From CAZOVB01 sp964583095 (GTDB lineage: Bacteria > Planctomycetota > Phycisphaerae > SM23-33): a stretch of 47,526 bases of DNA. The DNA lies in contig CAZOVB010000030.1 of NCBI GenBank assembly GCA_964583095.1, forward strand, positions 1 through 47,526. Reading direction: 5' to 3'. The translations under genes were made by a program, and so were the position numbers. Every line of letters begins with the position of its first letter. Positions within the stretch are counted from its first letter, which is position 1. Shown here in pieces: positions 22,901 to 30,228 of the stretch. The notes under the pieces are model-generated. The model was not told where the DNA came from. It searched no databases and saw only the letters and a list, made by a program, of their open reading frames with translations.

Positions 22901-24868
22901 AGGTTTTGTGGAAGCCGCAGGGGCCTGGGGAGGGGGCTCGGCTGGGGAAGGACCAGCAGAAGGCGGCCCCTGCGGCTCGGGGGCAACGGGTGTAGACTGG
23001 GGAGCGGGAGCGGCCTGTGCGCCCGGCTCCTTGCCTTGCGAAGCAGGTATGGGCTGCTCCGGTGCAGGTGGCTCGGACGCACGGGGCTGCTTCCCGCGAG
23101 GAGGCTGCTGGACGTACGGGGGCGTAACGCCCACGGGGACCTCGAACGGGGAGGGCACGTAGGGCTCGTACGGTGCGGGGGGACGCTGAGCGTACAGCCG
23201 CGCCTGTGCGAGGTCCATGTCGGACGCGTCCTCAAGGTACTGTTTGGCCGCCTGTTGCCGGGCGGCGTCCGGTGGCGGGGCGGGCACGGTCTCGGACTCC
23301 CACCGGCCCCGGCCCATCTTCTCGTTTTCGGGCGGAAGGGCCATCTCGTCTCGCACCTGCTCATACGGGGGCGGAGGCGGCGGCTGAACGCCGGGCTGGC
23401 CCACCACGGGCGGACCCACGGCGGGCGGGATGCCGCTGGGCGGCTGGGCCAAATATGGCGGCTGCTGCGCGTACGCGGGCTCTGGCGCGGGCACTGGTAC
23501 TTGCTGGGTACTTGGCTGAGGAGCCGCCTGTGGGGCCTGAGGGACGCCCTGTGGGGCCTGTTGCGGTACTTGCTGGGTACTTGACTGAGGCGGGCCAATC
23601 CGGACCGGCACGTCCGAGTTCGGGGGCCACACGTACCACGCGCCATCCGGGCCTTGGTACGCATTCGGGTTGAGCGCCTCCGGGGTGGCGGCAATCTGTC
23701 CTCCCACGGGCGGCTGAACACCGCCTCCAGGGGGGCCGACCGGCACGGGAACGTCGGGGGGCGGCGTCCCTGGGGGGCCGGGGGGCGGCTGCGGCACGTA
23801 TTGGCCGGGCACGGCATCTGCTTGGGCGTCCGTCCCGCCAAACACGGGCCCGGCGGCACCGCCCATCGCGATACCCAGCATGCCGCCAAGCGCACCCTCT
23901 TTCGCGGCCTGTTCAAGGTCCGCGCCGCTCAACGAGGCCTGGATAAACTCCTGGAGTGTTTCTGTGGTTCCCTCGACGACACCGCTCCCTACGGCTTTTA
24001 AGAACTTGCCTGTGATGCTGGGCGGCAGCTTCTTCAGGATCGCGTCCAGCCCGATACCCTCCAGGGCCGAGGTCGCCACGGCGGCCCCCAGGAACCGCCT
24101 CAGGGCCTCCGCTTCGGACATGCCCTGCTGCTTGGCCTCGTCATAGATAGTCACGGCCTCGGTCGTTCCCCCGAGGGCACCGCCCAGATACGCCCCTGCG
24201 CCCGCGCCACCGCTTGCCAGACCGGCCCCCAACCCGAGGCCCATGTAGGGCAACGATTCGCCGCCCGAAGACAAGAGAATCCGCTGAGTCACGGGGTCTC
24301 TCGGGTCCAACAACTGAGACCACGGCATCTGGGACAGGTCCGTCTGCTGGACCACGTTGGACGGCGGGATCGCTTCTTGGACGCGTCCCTGAATGGCATG
24401 CCGCGCCTGACCCAGCCCTTCGGTGCCCAACCACAAGGGCAACGCCGCCGCCGGGTTGGCCCGGACCCCTTCGGAGAACTGGCCCTCGACGCCCTGCGAG
24501 ATCCGCTCCTGGGTCTGCTCCGGGATCCCGCCCCCGTACATCTCCATCTGCCGGTTGAGCATGCGGCCCTGGTTGGCAAGCTGGTCCGCCACCGTGCTGC
24601 GCATCAGTTCGGTCGTCCCACGGACGGCCATCTCGGGAAGCCCCATCAGGACATTCGTGGCGACATTGGCGGTGCCGCGCCCCAGCCCACGGGCAAACTC
24701 CGTGCCCGCTCCGATATCCGGCTCTGGGGCCGGTCCCGAGGAGACGGGTTGCGCCCCCACCTCGGCCAGCTTCTGCTGGACGGCGGTGTTCACCTTTTCA
24801 GGAGCCGTCCCCTCGGGGAACTCGAAATCCATAAGCCCCTGGGTGGTCTGGACGGTGATGCGCGGCAT
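16922..24868 (-). CDS. Giant polyvalent internal virion/ejection protein
   Basis: The product has 2,648 residues, the largest in the genome and last in the late operon. The N-terminus (ITVQTTQGLMDFEFPEGT) is a small domain common in phage giant proteins. Residues about 196-345 are Gly/Ala-rich and hydrophobic, and 345-650 are Pro/Gln-rich. A MutS domain I-like module spans about 885-972 and keeps the F-x-E mismatch-reading motif (GDFYE, F916, E918). A zincin-like motif HEVIGH lies at 1460-1465, with AREWLADRV downstream. Long helical regions follow to the end. Such polyvalent proteins are thought to be packaged and injected with DNA to counter host functions. The start has AAGGAGGACTC. Confidence 0.85.
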   Translation of the reverse strand: MPRITVQTTQGLMDFEFPEGTAPEKVNTAVQQKLAEVGAQPVSSGPAPEPDIGAGTEFARGLGRGTANVATNVLMGLPEMAVRGTTELMRSTVADQLANQGRMLNRQMEMYGGGIPEQTQERISQGVEGQFSEGVRANPAAALPLWLGTEGLGQARHAIQGRVQEAIPPSNVVQQTDLSQMPWSQLLDPRDPVTQRILLSSGGESLPYMGLGLGAGLASGGAGAGAYLGGALGGTTEAVTIYDEAKQQGMSEAEALRRFLGAAVATSALEGIGLDAILKKLPPSITGKFLKAVGSGVVEGTTETLQEFIQASLSGADLEQAAKEGALGGMLGIAMGGAAGPVFGGTDAQADAVPGQYVPQPPPGPPGTPPPDVPVPVGPPGGGVQPPVGGQIAATPEALNPNAYQGPDGAWYVWPPNSDVPVRIGPPQSSTQQVPQQAPQGVPQAPQAAPQPSTQQVPVPAPEPAYAQQPPYLAQPPSGIPPAVGPPVVGQPGVQPPPPPPYEQVRDEMALPPENEKMGRGRWESETVPAPPPDAARQQAAKQYLEDASDMDLAQARLYAQRPPAPYEPYVPSPFEVPVGVTPPYVQQPPRGKQPRASEPPAPEQPIPASQGKEPGAQAAPAPQSTPVAPEPQGPPSAGPSPAEPPPQAPAASTKPRDVRDKRQRYEAIQRASSVESSGVPVILSHAHLFTNGEVDRLVHWMETDKNVDRPVPAEDIAQELQIPDLIRPSDKREVGYAAPYEPGQQNFRSAPYKREGGILGEPEQERGTKAQRNILAAIEAVEQKGTRRDPRRNDLTRKLGKSAAPDLPAEEHGVVGEKYRQYLEDDISQEEWDWFIGDMRERVANPARAASRTAREAEAREAQAAPEKKRGKRRKTFATRDEVDPSGASPVVGMYMEEKREAGDDSVLLVRWGDFYEAMFEDAEALSGATGISLTSRNEEGKPVAMAGFPVAQADRWVQKLADAGYTATLVDEPGAEAREAQAAPEGVRAAADQIEAMDPDVRDNTEVHDMPGGRDAHALWEARQFAKKEGKPVRVAGKDTFSLKDEFHSVVKVGDRYYGLTKDEDPDSESLAIDKYGFPREFVWSYRPLDSDTDRSMREPMVSDTQELIDIIRAEQRLEGGTNAEAVRANAEQVREAGDVRREGEDQGGEDLQRDEEARGPVPAPRETAAEEGVEPHHNAYEDPLSKSAFTAKAFEKAQEFGLVKGDFWTHRPDPSGKTGKYTLTDVRKVIQKKANTARTAEEFERYSDAKLDEALAQAHKELLDTKSRRKPQAREERDLILLEKQRRQEMRKPPPKSAREMVEEDEALMDQEDAEARAEYEGMSTTDLLDEATRLRERLSEGGYGSPNRLTLQQEYDIQVKLDAVNALLRESEGRLYSMGQPGEGMAASEAEAQVAPMRKRWRNGPSDVRVVQSEGQVPENLRREGMRGVYDPETDTVWVVADNLDPAHDAAFVTAHEVIGHRGIEAVLGKEADSFFAGLAAARAREVRQYADEMGYGFTTPKERRTAAREWLADRVAAGDLDPTVQNWWKRLRTKLKNALLRITGRFNWTETQLQQLASASREWSQTGTTPTEILKRDPYFALKPLRVRLKIAELVEAAQIARTAREWYKECQETIEEMFGDYAPLFKDFLAATSPMKPVGVNVSEALKAMDQWFRGQEFEGFMPSVVTNLERALRGEDLSGKKVRPFQRALHGDPEGIAIDRHMAQLMFNRNSPTDRQIRLAQKRCRQVANELGWTPAEAQAALWAYNQVRKGKDIQDVEQFGQELRRRADLLEALSASWPADWRTAETAGKRLSQRRAAREQARIEQRRAEREAAGETLWSMKARPIEGAATGRKQTAQERVNRWRKRQEPEARGAVAALALGTLRKRRAKTAAAYQRANRWQSALSPDQLEDIGAYREGIGRLTKPGDTFADVKKRMTAEMRRVLNEYAVHIEQERQAINSYLKELGEDEYIQYIEDYLPHFYVGDTRRRREFVNRWIKNSPNAKKRKLPTLEDAMKGGLKPVTQDVAVLYKMYSSLNWRVATNKMFAEKLPTIRLQHTRPEDIDPRNPTEMFPSVVSTTYKPGWVKMDHPALNRAMFRRGLKKGETIREFNPVYVHPDIAGPVRQVLDGPWRNGWTRAIETFNATSKRAMLSLSLFHHMALTESGNSVLGRWYNPIRGLVLIGEDGKLVQRPHKKGLNLLENAKFLEDAIGHGLQISHTSDHPVDRTNRQLARLETALSGVPVLGTAARRLRQGQQWWDTALWDRYHTGLKALGYYEAVNEFLKDNDTATPEEIEVAKEKAARHINDAFGGQEWESHMWLSPKARQMFHWAMLAPDWTVSNARIFSETFHQAHDPQLRKLQLRYWRNMAVTLAGTAMAFQYAIYQAFGDDEENDNPFPWQNEAGKEWDIDITPLLRAYMHATGRELEGRRYTHFGKQAREVMGWLTEPFKTGFGKASPAVHTATEQILGVNGLYEGEVFTTDWVRKDKQGLSMVGSRLKAVGEKFVPFAFRDNNFAWTAPMNKGMTPFKGQMAITRALEAYADPGVIEGFKGTPNYERKLDRLVEDILDAMERNDVDAEQVLKYSLGEARSKYYREFLDALEDEDYDKLERLAEPVIRLHAGIDNLRRSAEARGIDLGPEQRGAMSRAVSGAKQSVQYGR

Positions 24869-24877
24869 GAGTCCTCC

Positions 24878-26167
24878 TTACTGGCCGAAGCCCAGATTCG
24901 GGTTGAACCGCCGGAACTGCGGGTCGATGTAGGGCGTGGCGGGCGCTGTCGTGTTGGGCAACATCGGCAAAGGCGGTGGAGCCATCTGGTCGAGCCACGG
25001 CCCCACGGCCTGTTCTGCCGCTTTTTCGAGTGCATCGGGCCACCGGGACGGGGACAACCACGGCGCAAGACGTCGTGCAAACTCGCCGCGCCCTGTGCCC
25101 GCACCAGTCTTTGGTGCCGTCTGTTTGGGGTCCCGTGTCTTGCTGGATCCCTTCGCGGCTCCCTGCTCCACGAACGAGTCCCCCTGGAGGCTGAACCTGC
25201 GGGCAGGTTGGCCCTGCGCCTGTCCCTGCGAACCTGCGGGCTGGCCCAACGACTGCTCCGCGCTCTTCATGACCTTTTGCATCCACGTGTTCGTGCCGGG
25301 ATGCGCCTGGAACACCGAGGCGATGAGTTTCCGGGAGAACCCCGCCTGGAGGGCGGTATCGTACAATCGGTCCACGAGGTCGTCGAGTTCTTCGCCTTTA
25401 CCGGGGTTCTCGGTGATCTGGTCGGCCATCTCCCAGAGGCGGTTGTACTGTTTCGTCCACTCCTCCGGGGTTGTGGGCTGGGCGTTGCTGGACGCCACGG
25501 GGGCCGCGCCCTGCACGGGGGTCACGATGGGTTGCCCGGTCGCGGGGTCCATCTGGATGTACGCGTACCCTCTGGACCCGTCCGGGAGCGTCACCTCGCG
25601 CAACGACGGGGACGGGGCCGTCATCTGCGGCTCGGGTTGCGGGAGGCTGTACACGGGTTCCGCCTGACCGGTCTGGGGGTCGATCCGGACCAGTTGCCGG
25701 ACCTCCTGCCCGGTCGGCCCGATACCGGACATGGTCCGGTACGAGGGCGTGGGGGGCTGGTTGACCGCGCTCTGGTAGGCGTCGGCCCGCTGCTGGGAGA
25801 TCTGGAGCTTCTGCTGCTCCAACTGGTTCGCTTGCCGGGCCTGATCCTGTTGGGCCGTCCACTCCCGTTGCCGCCACTGTTCCTCCTGCGCGGCCTGTTC
25901 CTGCTGGGCCTCCCACTCCCGTTCCCTCTGGGCCTGTTGGTTCAGCATGTTCGCGTACTGCTGCGCCGCGAAAGCCCGGTTCGCTTCCTGCTGCCCCATG
26001 GCGTTCATGTAGGCGACCGTGTTCTTGCTGGACAGGCCCAACGGGGGCACGACCGTCTTGGGCACCATCTGTTTGCGCTGCTGCTCCTGCTGGAGCGACT
26101 GTCCGATGGTCCCGAGAGCGTCCGCCCACGTCTCGACCTTGTTTCGCTTCTGCTTCTGCTCAGGCAT
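24878..26167 (-). CDS. Gln-rich coiled-coil internal virion protein
   Basis: The product has 429 residues. A long coiled coil spans about 55-135, extremely rich in Gln, Glu and Ala (EREWEAQQEQAAQEEQW and similar), followed by a Pro-rich globular stretch and a helical domain near 230-300. It resembles helical ejection proteins encoded next to giant internal proteins in podoviruses. It ends 9 bases before the giant gene. No enzymatic motif is seen. Confidence 0.7.
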   Translation of the reverse strand: MPEQKQKRNKVETWADALGTIGQSLQQEQQRKQMVPKTVVPPLGLSSKNTVAYMNAMGQQEANRAFAAQQYANMLNQQAQREREWEAQQEQAAQEEQWRQREWTAQQDQARQANQLEQQKLQISQQRADAYQSAVNQPPTPSYRTMSGIGPTGQEVRQLVRIDPQTGQAEPVYSLPQPEPQMTAPSPSLREVTLPDGSRGYAYIQMDPATGQPIVTPVQGAAPVASSNAQPTTPEEWTKQYNRLWEMADQITENPGKGEELDDLVDRLYDTALQAGFSRKLIASVFQAHPGTNTWMQKVMKSAEQSLGQPAGSQGQAQGQPARRFSLQGDSFVEQGAAKGSSKTRDPKQTAPKTGAGTGRGEFARRLAPWLSPSRWPDALEKAAEQAVGPWLDQMAPPPLPMLPNTTAPATPYIDPQFRRFNPNLGFGQ

Positions 26168-26182
26168 GATGGGCCTCCATGA

Positions 26183-27232
26183 TCAGTAGGGCGGGTACAG
26201 CCCGTATGGGGTCCGGCCCTGCTGGGTGTTCTGGTTCTGGCTCTGGCCTCTGCGCCCGTGTCGGGGACCGATCCCCAGACGGTACATCGGGTTCAACCGC
26301 TGGGTCAGCGGCAGGTTCGGTTTCACGAACCCGTACCCGCCCCCCGGCTGGTTGACCCGCGCCTGGGGGTTCATGGCCACGGGCCGGAACAGGCTGTTGG
26401 TCATCTGGGGCTGTGCGCCCCCCTGGGTCTGGGCCGGACCCCGCATCTGCGGGCCCATCGGGAGACCGGGTTGCTGGAAACCCGACGCACCGGGATTCCC
26501 GGACGGTTGACCCATCGCGGCGAGTGCCGACGGGGCACCCATCGAGGGGGACGGCATCCCCATCGCCATGGCCTTCTGGGTCGCGCCGGGCGCGGGGGAC
26601 GGGGCAGGACCGCCCGGCCCGGCCAGGGTCAGACCTTCCAGCCCGGTCGTGATCCCGCCGGACGAGCCAGGAGCGGGCGACGGGGCAGGTGTCGCCATCG
26701 CCTGTTTGATGGCCGGTGTTTCGGCGTACGGCTCCACCGTCGGGGGACTCAAGGACAACCCCTCCGCGCCGGTAGTGGGGCCGCCGGTAGACTTCACGGA
26801 CCCGCCCGCGACGGGATGGTTGCCCTTCGAGAACGCCCCGTCCTCGTACCCGCCATAGACGTTCATGCCGCCCATGGTCAGGTCGCCCAACCCTTCCTGC
26901 CAGCGACCTTCGATCATCGCTTCGGTGCCGCCGCCGATGCTGCCACCGGCCTGATACCCAATAGCCGCGCCAGCAGGTCCGCCCAGGACGGCTCCGATGA
27001 TGGTGCCGCCGACCTTGCCGATGGTCTCGCCGGTGGAATCGTCCAGTTCCTCCTCCTTCTCTTTCTGCCGCTGTGCCTCGTACTGCATGAGGGCGGCTTC
27101 CGCGTTGTCCACCGCGCCCGGTGCAAGCTGGTTCGCGATGTGGTACGGATTCTGGGACATCGCCCCGGCGAACTGGCCGAGAGCCTTGTAGGTCAACGGA
27201 CTGAGCATCACATCTGCCATATCGACGCCCAT
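26183..27232 (-). CDS. Glycine-zipper internal virion protein
   Basis: The product has 349 residues. A membrane-active glycine zipper lies about 71-100 (GKVGGTIIGAVLGGPAGAA, then GYQAGGSIGGG), after a short charged helix. The remainder is low complexity, rich in Pro, Gly, Met and Gln. Such proteins may insert in the host membrane to extend the tail channel during DNA ejection. The start at 27232 has AAGGAGGTTTCATC. Confidence 0.65.
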   Translation of the reverse strand: MGVDMADVMLSPLTYKALGQFAGAMSQNPYHIANQLAPGAVDNAEAALMQYEAQRQKEKEEELDDSTGETIGKVGGTIIGAVLGGPAGAAIGYQAGGSIGGGTEAMIEGRWQEGLGDLTMGGMNVYGGYEDGAFSKGNHPVAGGSVKSTGGPTTGAEGLSLSPPTVEPYAETPAIKQAMATPAPSPAPGSSGGITTGLEGLTLAGPGGPAPSPAPGATQKAMAMGMPSPSMGAPSALAAMGQPSGNPGASGFQQPGLPMGPQMRGPAQTQGGAQPQMTNSLFRPVAMNPQARVNQPGGGYGFVKPNLPLTQRLNPMYRLGIGPRHGRRGQSQNQNTQQGRTPYGLYPPY

Positions 27233-27244
27233 GATGAAACCTCC

Positions 27245-28213
27245 TTATCGGTTGAAGACTGAAGCGTTCGGGTCGCCCTGATAGGACCCCATCGCGCCAC
27301 CGAACAGCGCGGCCCCCGCGCCCAGCGGAATGGCCAACGGACCCGCCGCCGGGAGCATGGGCCCCACGGTCGCGAGAGCCGACATGGCCCCCGCGAGAGC
27401 GGACAAGCCCTTCGGGAGCCGGGGCGGGATCAACGGATACCCCTGGGCCCCGCCCAGAACCGCAGTGCCGTACTTGAAGACTTCCAGGTCCCATACGGCG
27501 TCCTCGTGCGCGTACCGCAACTCATCTTCCAGATACTCCTTCTGTGCGATGATCCGCGCCTTGCCCACGTCCATGGTGCCCATCAGGTGGTTCTTGTGAG
27601 CCTCCAGCCCGCCGAACTGCATCCGGATCATGTTGTCCACGGACTTCTCGATCAGGGCCGCTTTGAGCCGCTGGTTCTGCGCGTCCAGTTCCGCGTCGTA
27701 CGCGTTCACGTCCCGGTTCTTGTCCGCCTCCAGCAACGCAAGCCCGATGGCGAACGCGCTACTGGTGACGGCCCGGCTGGCCCACATGGCCCCGGATAGC
27801 CGGTTCACCGAATGGTCGTACCGGTCCTCGGCCCGCGTCTCGAACGCGCTCACCAACGCGGCAATCTGGGCGTCTGTCAAGACGATGTCCCCGATGGAGT
27901 TCTTCGCCTTCGTGAGGAAGGTGTCGAAATCCGTCTGTGGGTCCAGTCCGTCCACAAGGGCCTTGAAGTCGCTCAAGACGTAGTCGATGGAGTCGAGGTC
28001 GCTGCTCGGGTCGTACGCGTACGCGGCCCCGTACGGAGACCCGGCATCCAGGGCCGCTTCCACGAACTCCATGATGTTGTACGGGTAGTCGAACAGGTCG
28101 CCCGTGTCGGAGGTCTGGCCCGTGAGCCAGCGCCGGTGCGCGATTTCGACGTGTTCGGGGAAATGGACTGTGGTGGACCCGCTACCACTGCTGCCTGTCG
28201 GGGCGGAAGACAT
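27245..28213 (-). CDS. Helical internal virion protein with hydrophobic C-terminus
   Basis: The product has 322 residues. The bulk is helical (100-250); the last 70 residues are hydrophobic and Gly/Ala/Pro-rich (LPAAGPLAIPLGAGAALFGG), suited to membrane insertion. The start has GGGAGGTAGAGTGAT and touches the stop of the GNAT-like gene. With its two downstream neighbours it forms a set of three probable ejection proteins. Confidence 0.65.
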   Translation of the reverse strand: MSSAPTGSSGSGSTTVHFPEHVEIAHRRWLTGQTSDTGDLFDYPYNIMEFVEAALDAGSPYGAAYAYDPSSDLDSIDYVLSDFKALVDGLDPQTDFDTFLTKAKNSIGDIVLTDAQIAALVSAFETRAEDRYDHSVNRLSGAMWASRAVTSSAFAIGLALLEADKNRDVNAYDAELDAQNQRLKAALIEKSVDNMIRMQFGGLEAHKNHLMGTMDVGKARIIAQKEYLEDELRYAHEDAVWDLEVFKYGTAVLGGAQGYPLIPPRLPKGLSALAGAMSALATVGPMLPAAGPLAIPLGAGAALFGGAMGSYQGDPNASVFNR

Positions 28214-28214
28214 A

Positions 28215-28736
28215 TCACTCTACCTCCCACTGGATGAGCCGCCACGAGGCGTCCCCGCCCACGGCCCCAGCGATGTCAGTTACGCGATGTTCCTGGGTGA
28301 ACGCCTGTACGCGAGAACAGCCCTTCCCTCGGGCGAACCTGACCAACGTGTCCATGCCCTTCTGCCACACCCGGTCGTCCAGTCCGCCGAACGAGAACAG
28401 GCTGAAGATGAGCAGGTTCTTCCGGGGGGACATGTGCTGCGGCACGATCTGTGTGGTCGCGATGAGGCGGATATCGGTCTTCCCATTCTGGTCCTGGTAC
28501 CCTGCCACCCAGGCTTGCATGGTCCCGTCTGCAAGCTGGTCGCGGATCAGCGCCTCCAGGCCCGGCTCGTCCTTCACGAGAGGCGGAAGGATCTCGTAGA
28601 TGGCTTTGCGCAACCCCTTCCAGTTCCGTTGGATCTGGTCCACGGTCAACTGGACCGCCACGACGGGCCGGGGGTCAGTCCCCTTGGGCTGTGAGGCCAC
28701 GGATTGCGAGTTTGGATTCCTGCTGCCAACGGACAT
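28215..28736 (-). CDS. GNAT-like protein in the tail gene cluster
   Basis: The product has 173 residues. The C-terminal two thirds (DIRLIATTQIVP, LLIFSLFSFGG, then ARGKGCSRVQAFT) follow the strand-helix pattern of GNAT folds that phages often carry at this spot. I cannot see a clear acetyl-CoA loop, so it may be a non-catalytic version. It overlaps the preceding tail gene by 62 bases; the start has CTGGAGTATCTCC. Confidence 0.5.
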   Translation of the reverse strand: MSVGSRNPNSQSVASQPKGTDPRPVVAVQLTVDQIQRNWKGLRKAIYEILPPLVKDEPGLEALIRDQLADGTMQAWVAGYQDQNGKTDIRLIATTQIVPQHMSPRKNLLIFSLFSFGGLDDRVWQKGMDTLVRFARGKGCSRVQAFTQEHRVTDIAGAVGGDASWRLIQWEVE

Positions 28737-30228
28737 GGAGATACTCCAGTTTGGGGTCCGTGCTGCCCACGGTCCCTGTCAGTTTCACTTTGAACTCGTG
28801 CCCGGTGATGCCGAAGAAAGCCCAGTTCACCTGGGACAACGGTACCGTCGCGGACGTGCGCCACGTGGTTTCCCCCTGATACCGGAACAAGATCTGGGCC
28901 TGAACGTTCGTGAGGTCGTAGAACCCGGCCTCGACAAGGCGCAACACCTTCCGGTCCCGGTTATGGAAGTCAAACGGGACCGTCACGACCTCGAACGTGG
29001 TCCCGGTGCCGCCGCCGTTGAACCCGACCAGCATGTTGGATGCCGCCCTGACGAGAGACGTGGGGTTCTCGGGAATCGTGTATGCGGCCTCTTCGCCCAC
29101 CACGAGACACGTGGTCCCGTCCGAGATATACACCTCGCGCCGGACCGGGTCGAAAGTCATGTTGGGTTGCGTGATGGTCCCGATGACGTCTTCGTACCCG
29201 CGCCGCAAGATGGAGCCGTTCCGGTCGATATGCCACAAGCAGTCCTCTTTGTCGATGAACCAGTGGTCCCGGTCGTCGCCCACGACGGCCCGCCGCTGGT
29301 CCACCCCCACGTCCAGGAACTCGTAGACCTGCCACCGGTTGGCCGCGTCGGACGGGCCAATGTACGAGACTCCGTAGTCCCCGTAGACCATTACCCGCGC
29401 CCCGATGGGTTTCAGACAGTAGATCGTGCCGGGGTACACGTTCCGCAGGAACCCGATGGTCCGGTTCCGCAACGCCGCCGCGATCTCGCCCTTCAGCTTG
29501 GCGAACGTGCCGTCCTGCGGGTATCCCAGCATGGCCAGTTCGAGTGTGAACGGCGCGTCGTGTGCGCCACCTCCCTGCTGGGAGTACATGATCCACCCGG
29601 ACCCGAGGGTCTGGTCCTCGTGCCCCGCATGGAAGTCGGGCATGTGTTGGACCGCCACGTCCCATACCCACCCCCAGTCGGTGCTGTCGAAATGCGACCC
29701 GCTGGCGAACTGGGCCATGAAGAGGGTTCCCCGGAAACCGCACACCGTGCGGGGGATCGGGTCACCGCCCGAGAACCACGTAGTCCCGCTGATCTCTCGG
29801 GACAGGTACGGGTTCGTAAACACGAGGTTCGCGGAGTTGGTCAGGAACACCGTTTCCCCGAAATCCGCGTGGTGCCACACGTCCCCCGCCGTGATACCCC
29901 GGTTGGGGATGGAGGCGGGGCTGGCAAACGCCGGGTTCTTGGTTGTGATGAGGGTGGTGGTGCCGAACAAGGCCGTCCCGGCGCTGTAGAGCGCGTCCGC
30001 GTACCCGACGAGGTTGTGGACCCGTCCCTGAATGGCTTGCGGGAACGGCCACGATACCCCGTTGGGCGCGGACGCGTAGTAGATGTCCCGGATGGGTGCC
30101 AGGCCGTACGGGGTGGGGCGCAGATTCCGGCACGTCTCCAACGCCTGAACGTTCATCCGGGCGTCTTCCAGCGGGACCACGCCCGCCTTCAGGGCCTTGG
30201 ACATGTTGTGGAGGAACTCTTTCGGCAT
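28675..30228 (-). CDS. Tail nozzle/hub-like protein, second of a paralogous pair
   Basis: The product has 517 residues, beta-rich, probably a propeller-like fold. It matches the 30228-31727 product in order: WPFPQ, WHHADFGETVFLT against WHFVDFGRSCLFF, and VVGDDRDHWFIDKEDCLWHI against VDGDESGHVFVDQDGTVWRF. Two consecutive ~500-residue beta proteins after the adaptor fit a podovirus tail nozzle or hub. The ATG shares a base with the upstream stop (TGATG); the frame upstream to 30351 is a shadow. Confidence 0.75.
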   Translation of the reverse strand: MPKEFLHNMSKALKAGVVPLEDARMNVQALETCRNLRPTPYGLAPIRDIYYASAPNGVSWPFPQAIQGRVHNLVGYADALYSAGTALFGTTTLITTKNPAFASPASIPNRGITAGDVWHHADFGETVFLTNSANLVFTNPYLSREISGTTWFSGGDPIPRTVCGFRGTLFMAQFASGSHFDSTDWGWVWDVAVQHMPDFHAGHEDQTLGSGWIMYSQQGGGAHDAPFTLELAMLGYPQDGTFAKLKGEIAAALRNRTIGFLRNVYPGTIYCLKPIGARVMVYGDYGVSYIGPSDAANRWQVYEFLDVGVDQRRAVVGDDRDHWFIDKEDCLWHIDRNGSILRRGYEDVIGTITQPNMTFDPVRREVYISDGTTCLVVGEEAAYTIPENPTSLVRAASNMLVGFNGGGTGTTFEVVTVPFDFHNRDRKVLRLVEAGFYDLTNVQAQILFRYQGETTWRTSATVPLSQVNWAFFGITGHEFKVKLTGTVGSTDPKLEYLHVRWQQESKLAIRGLTAQGD

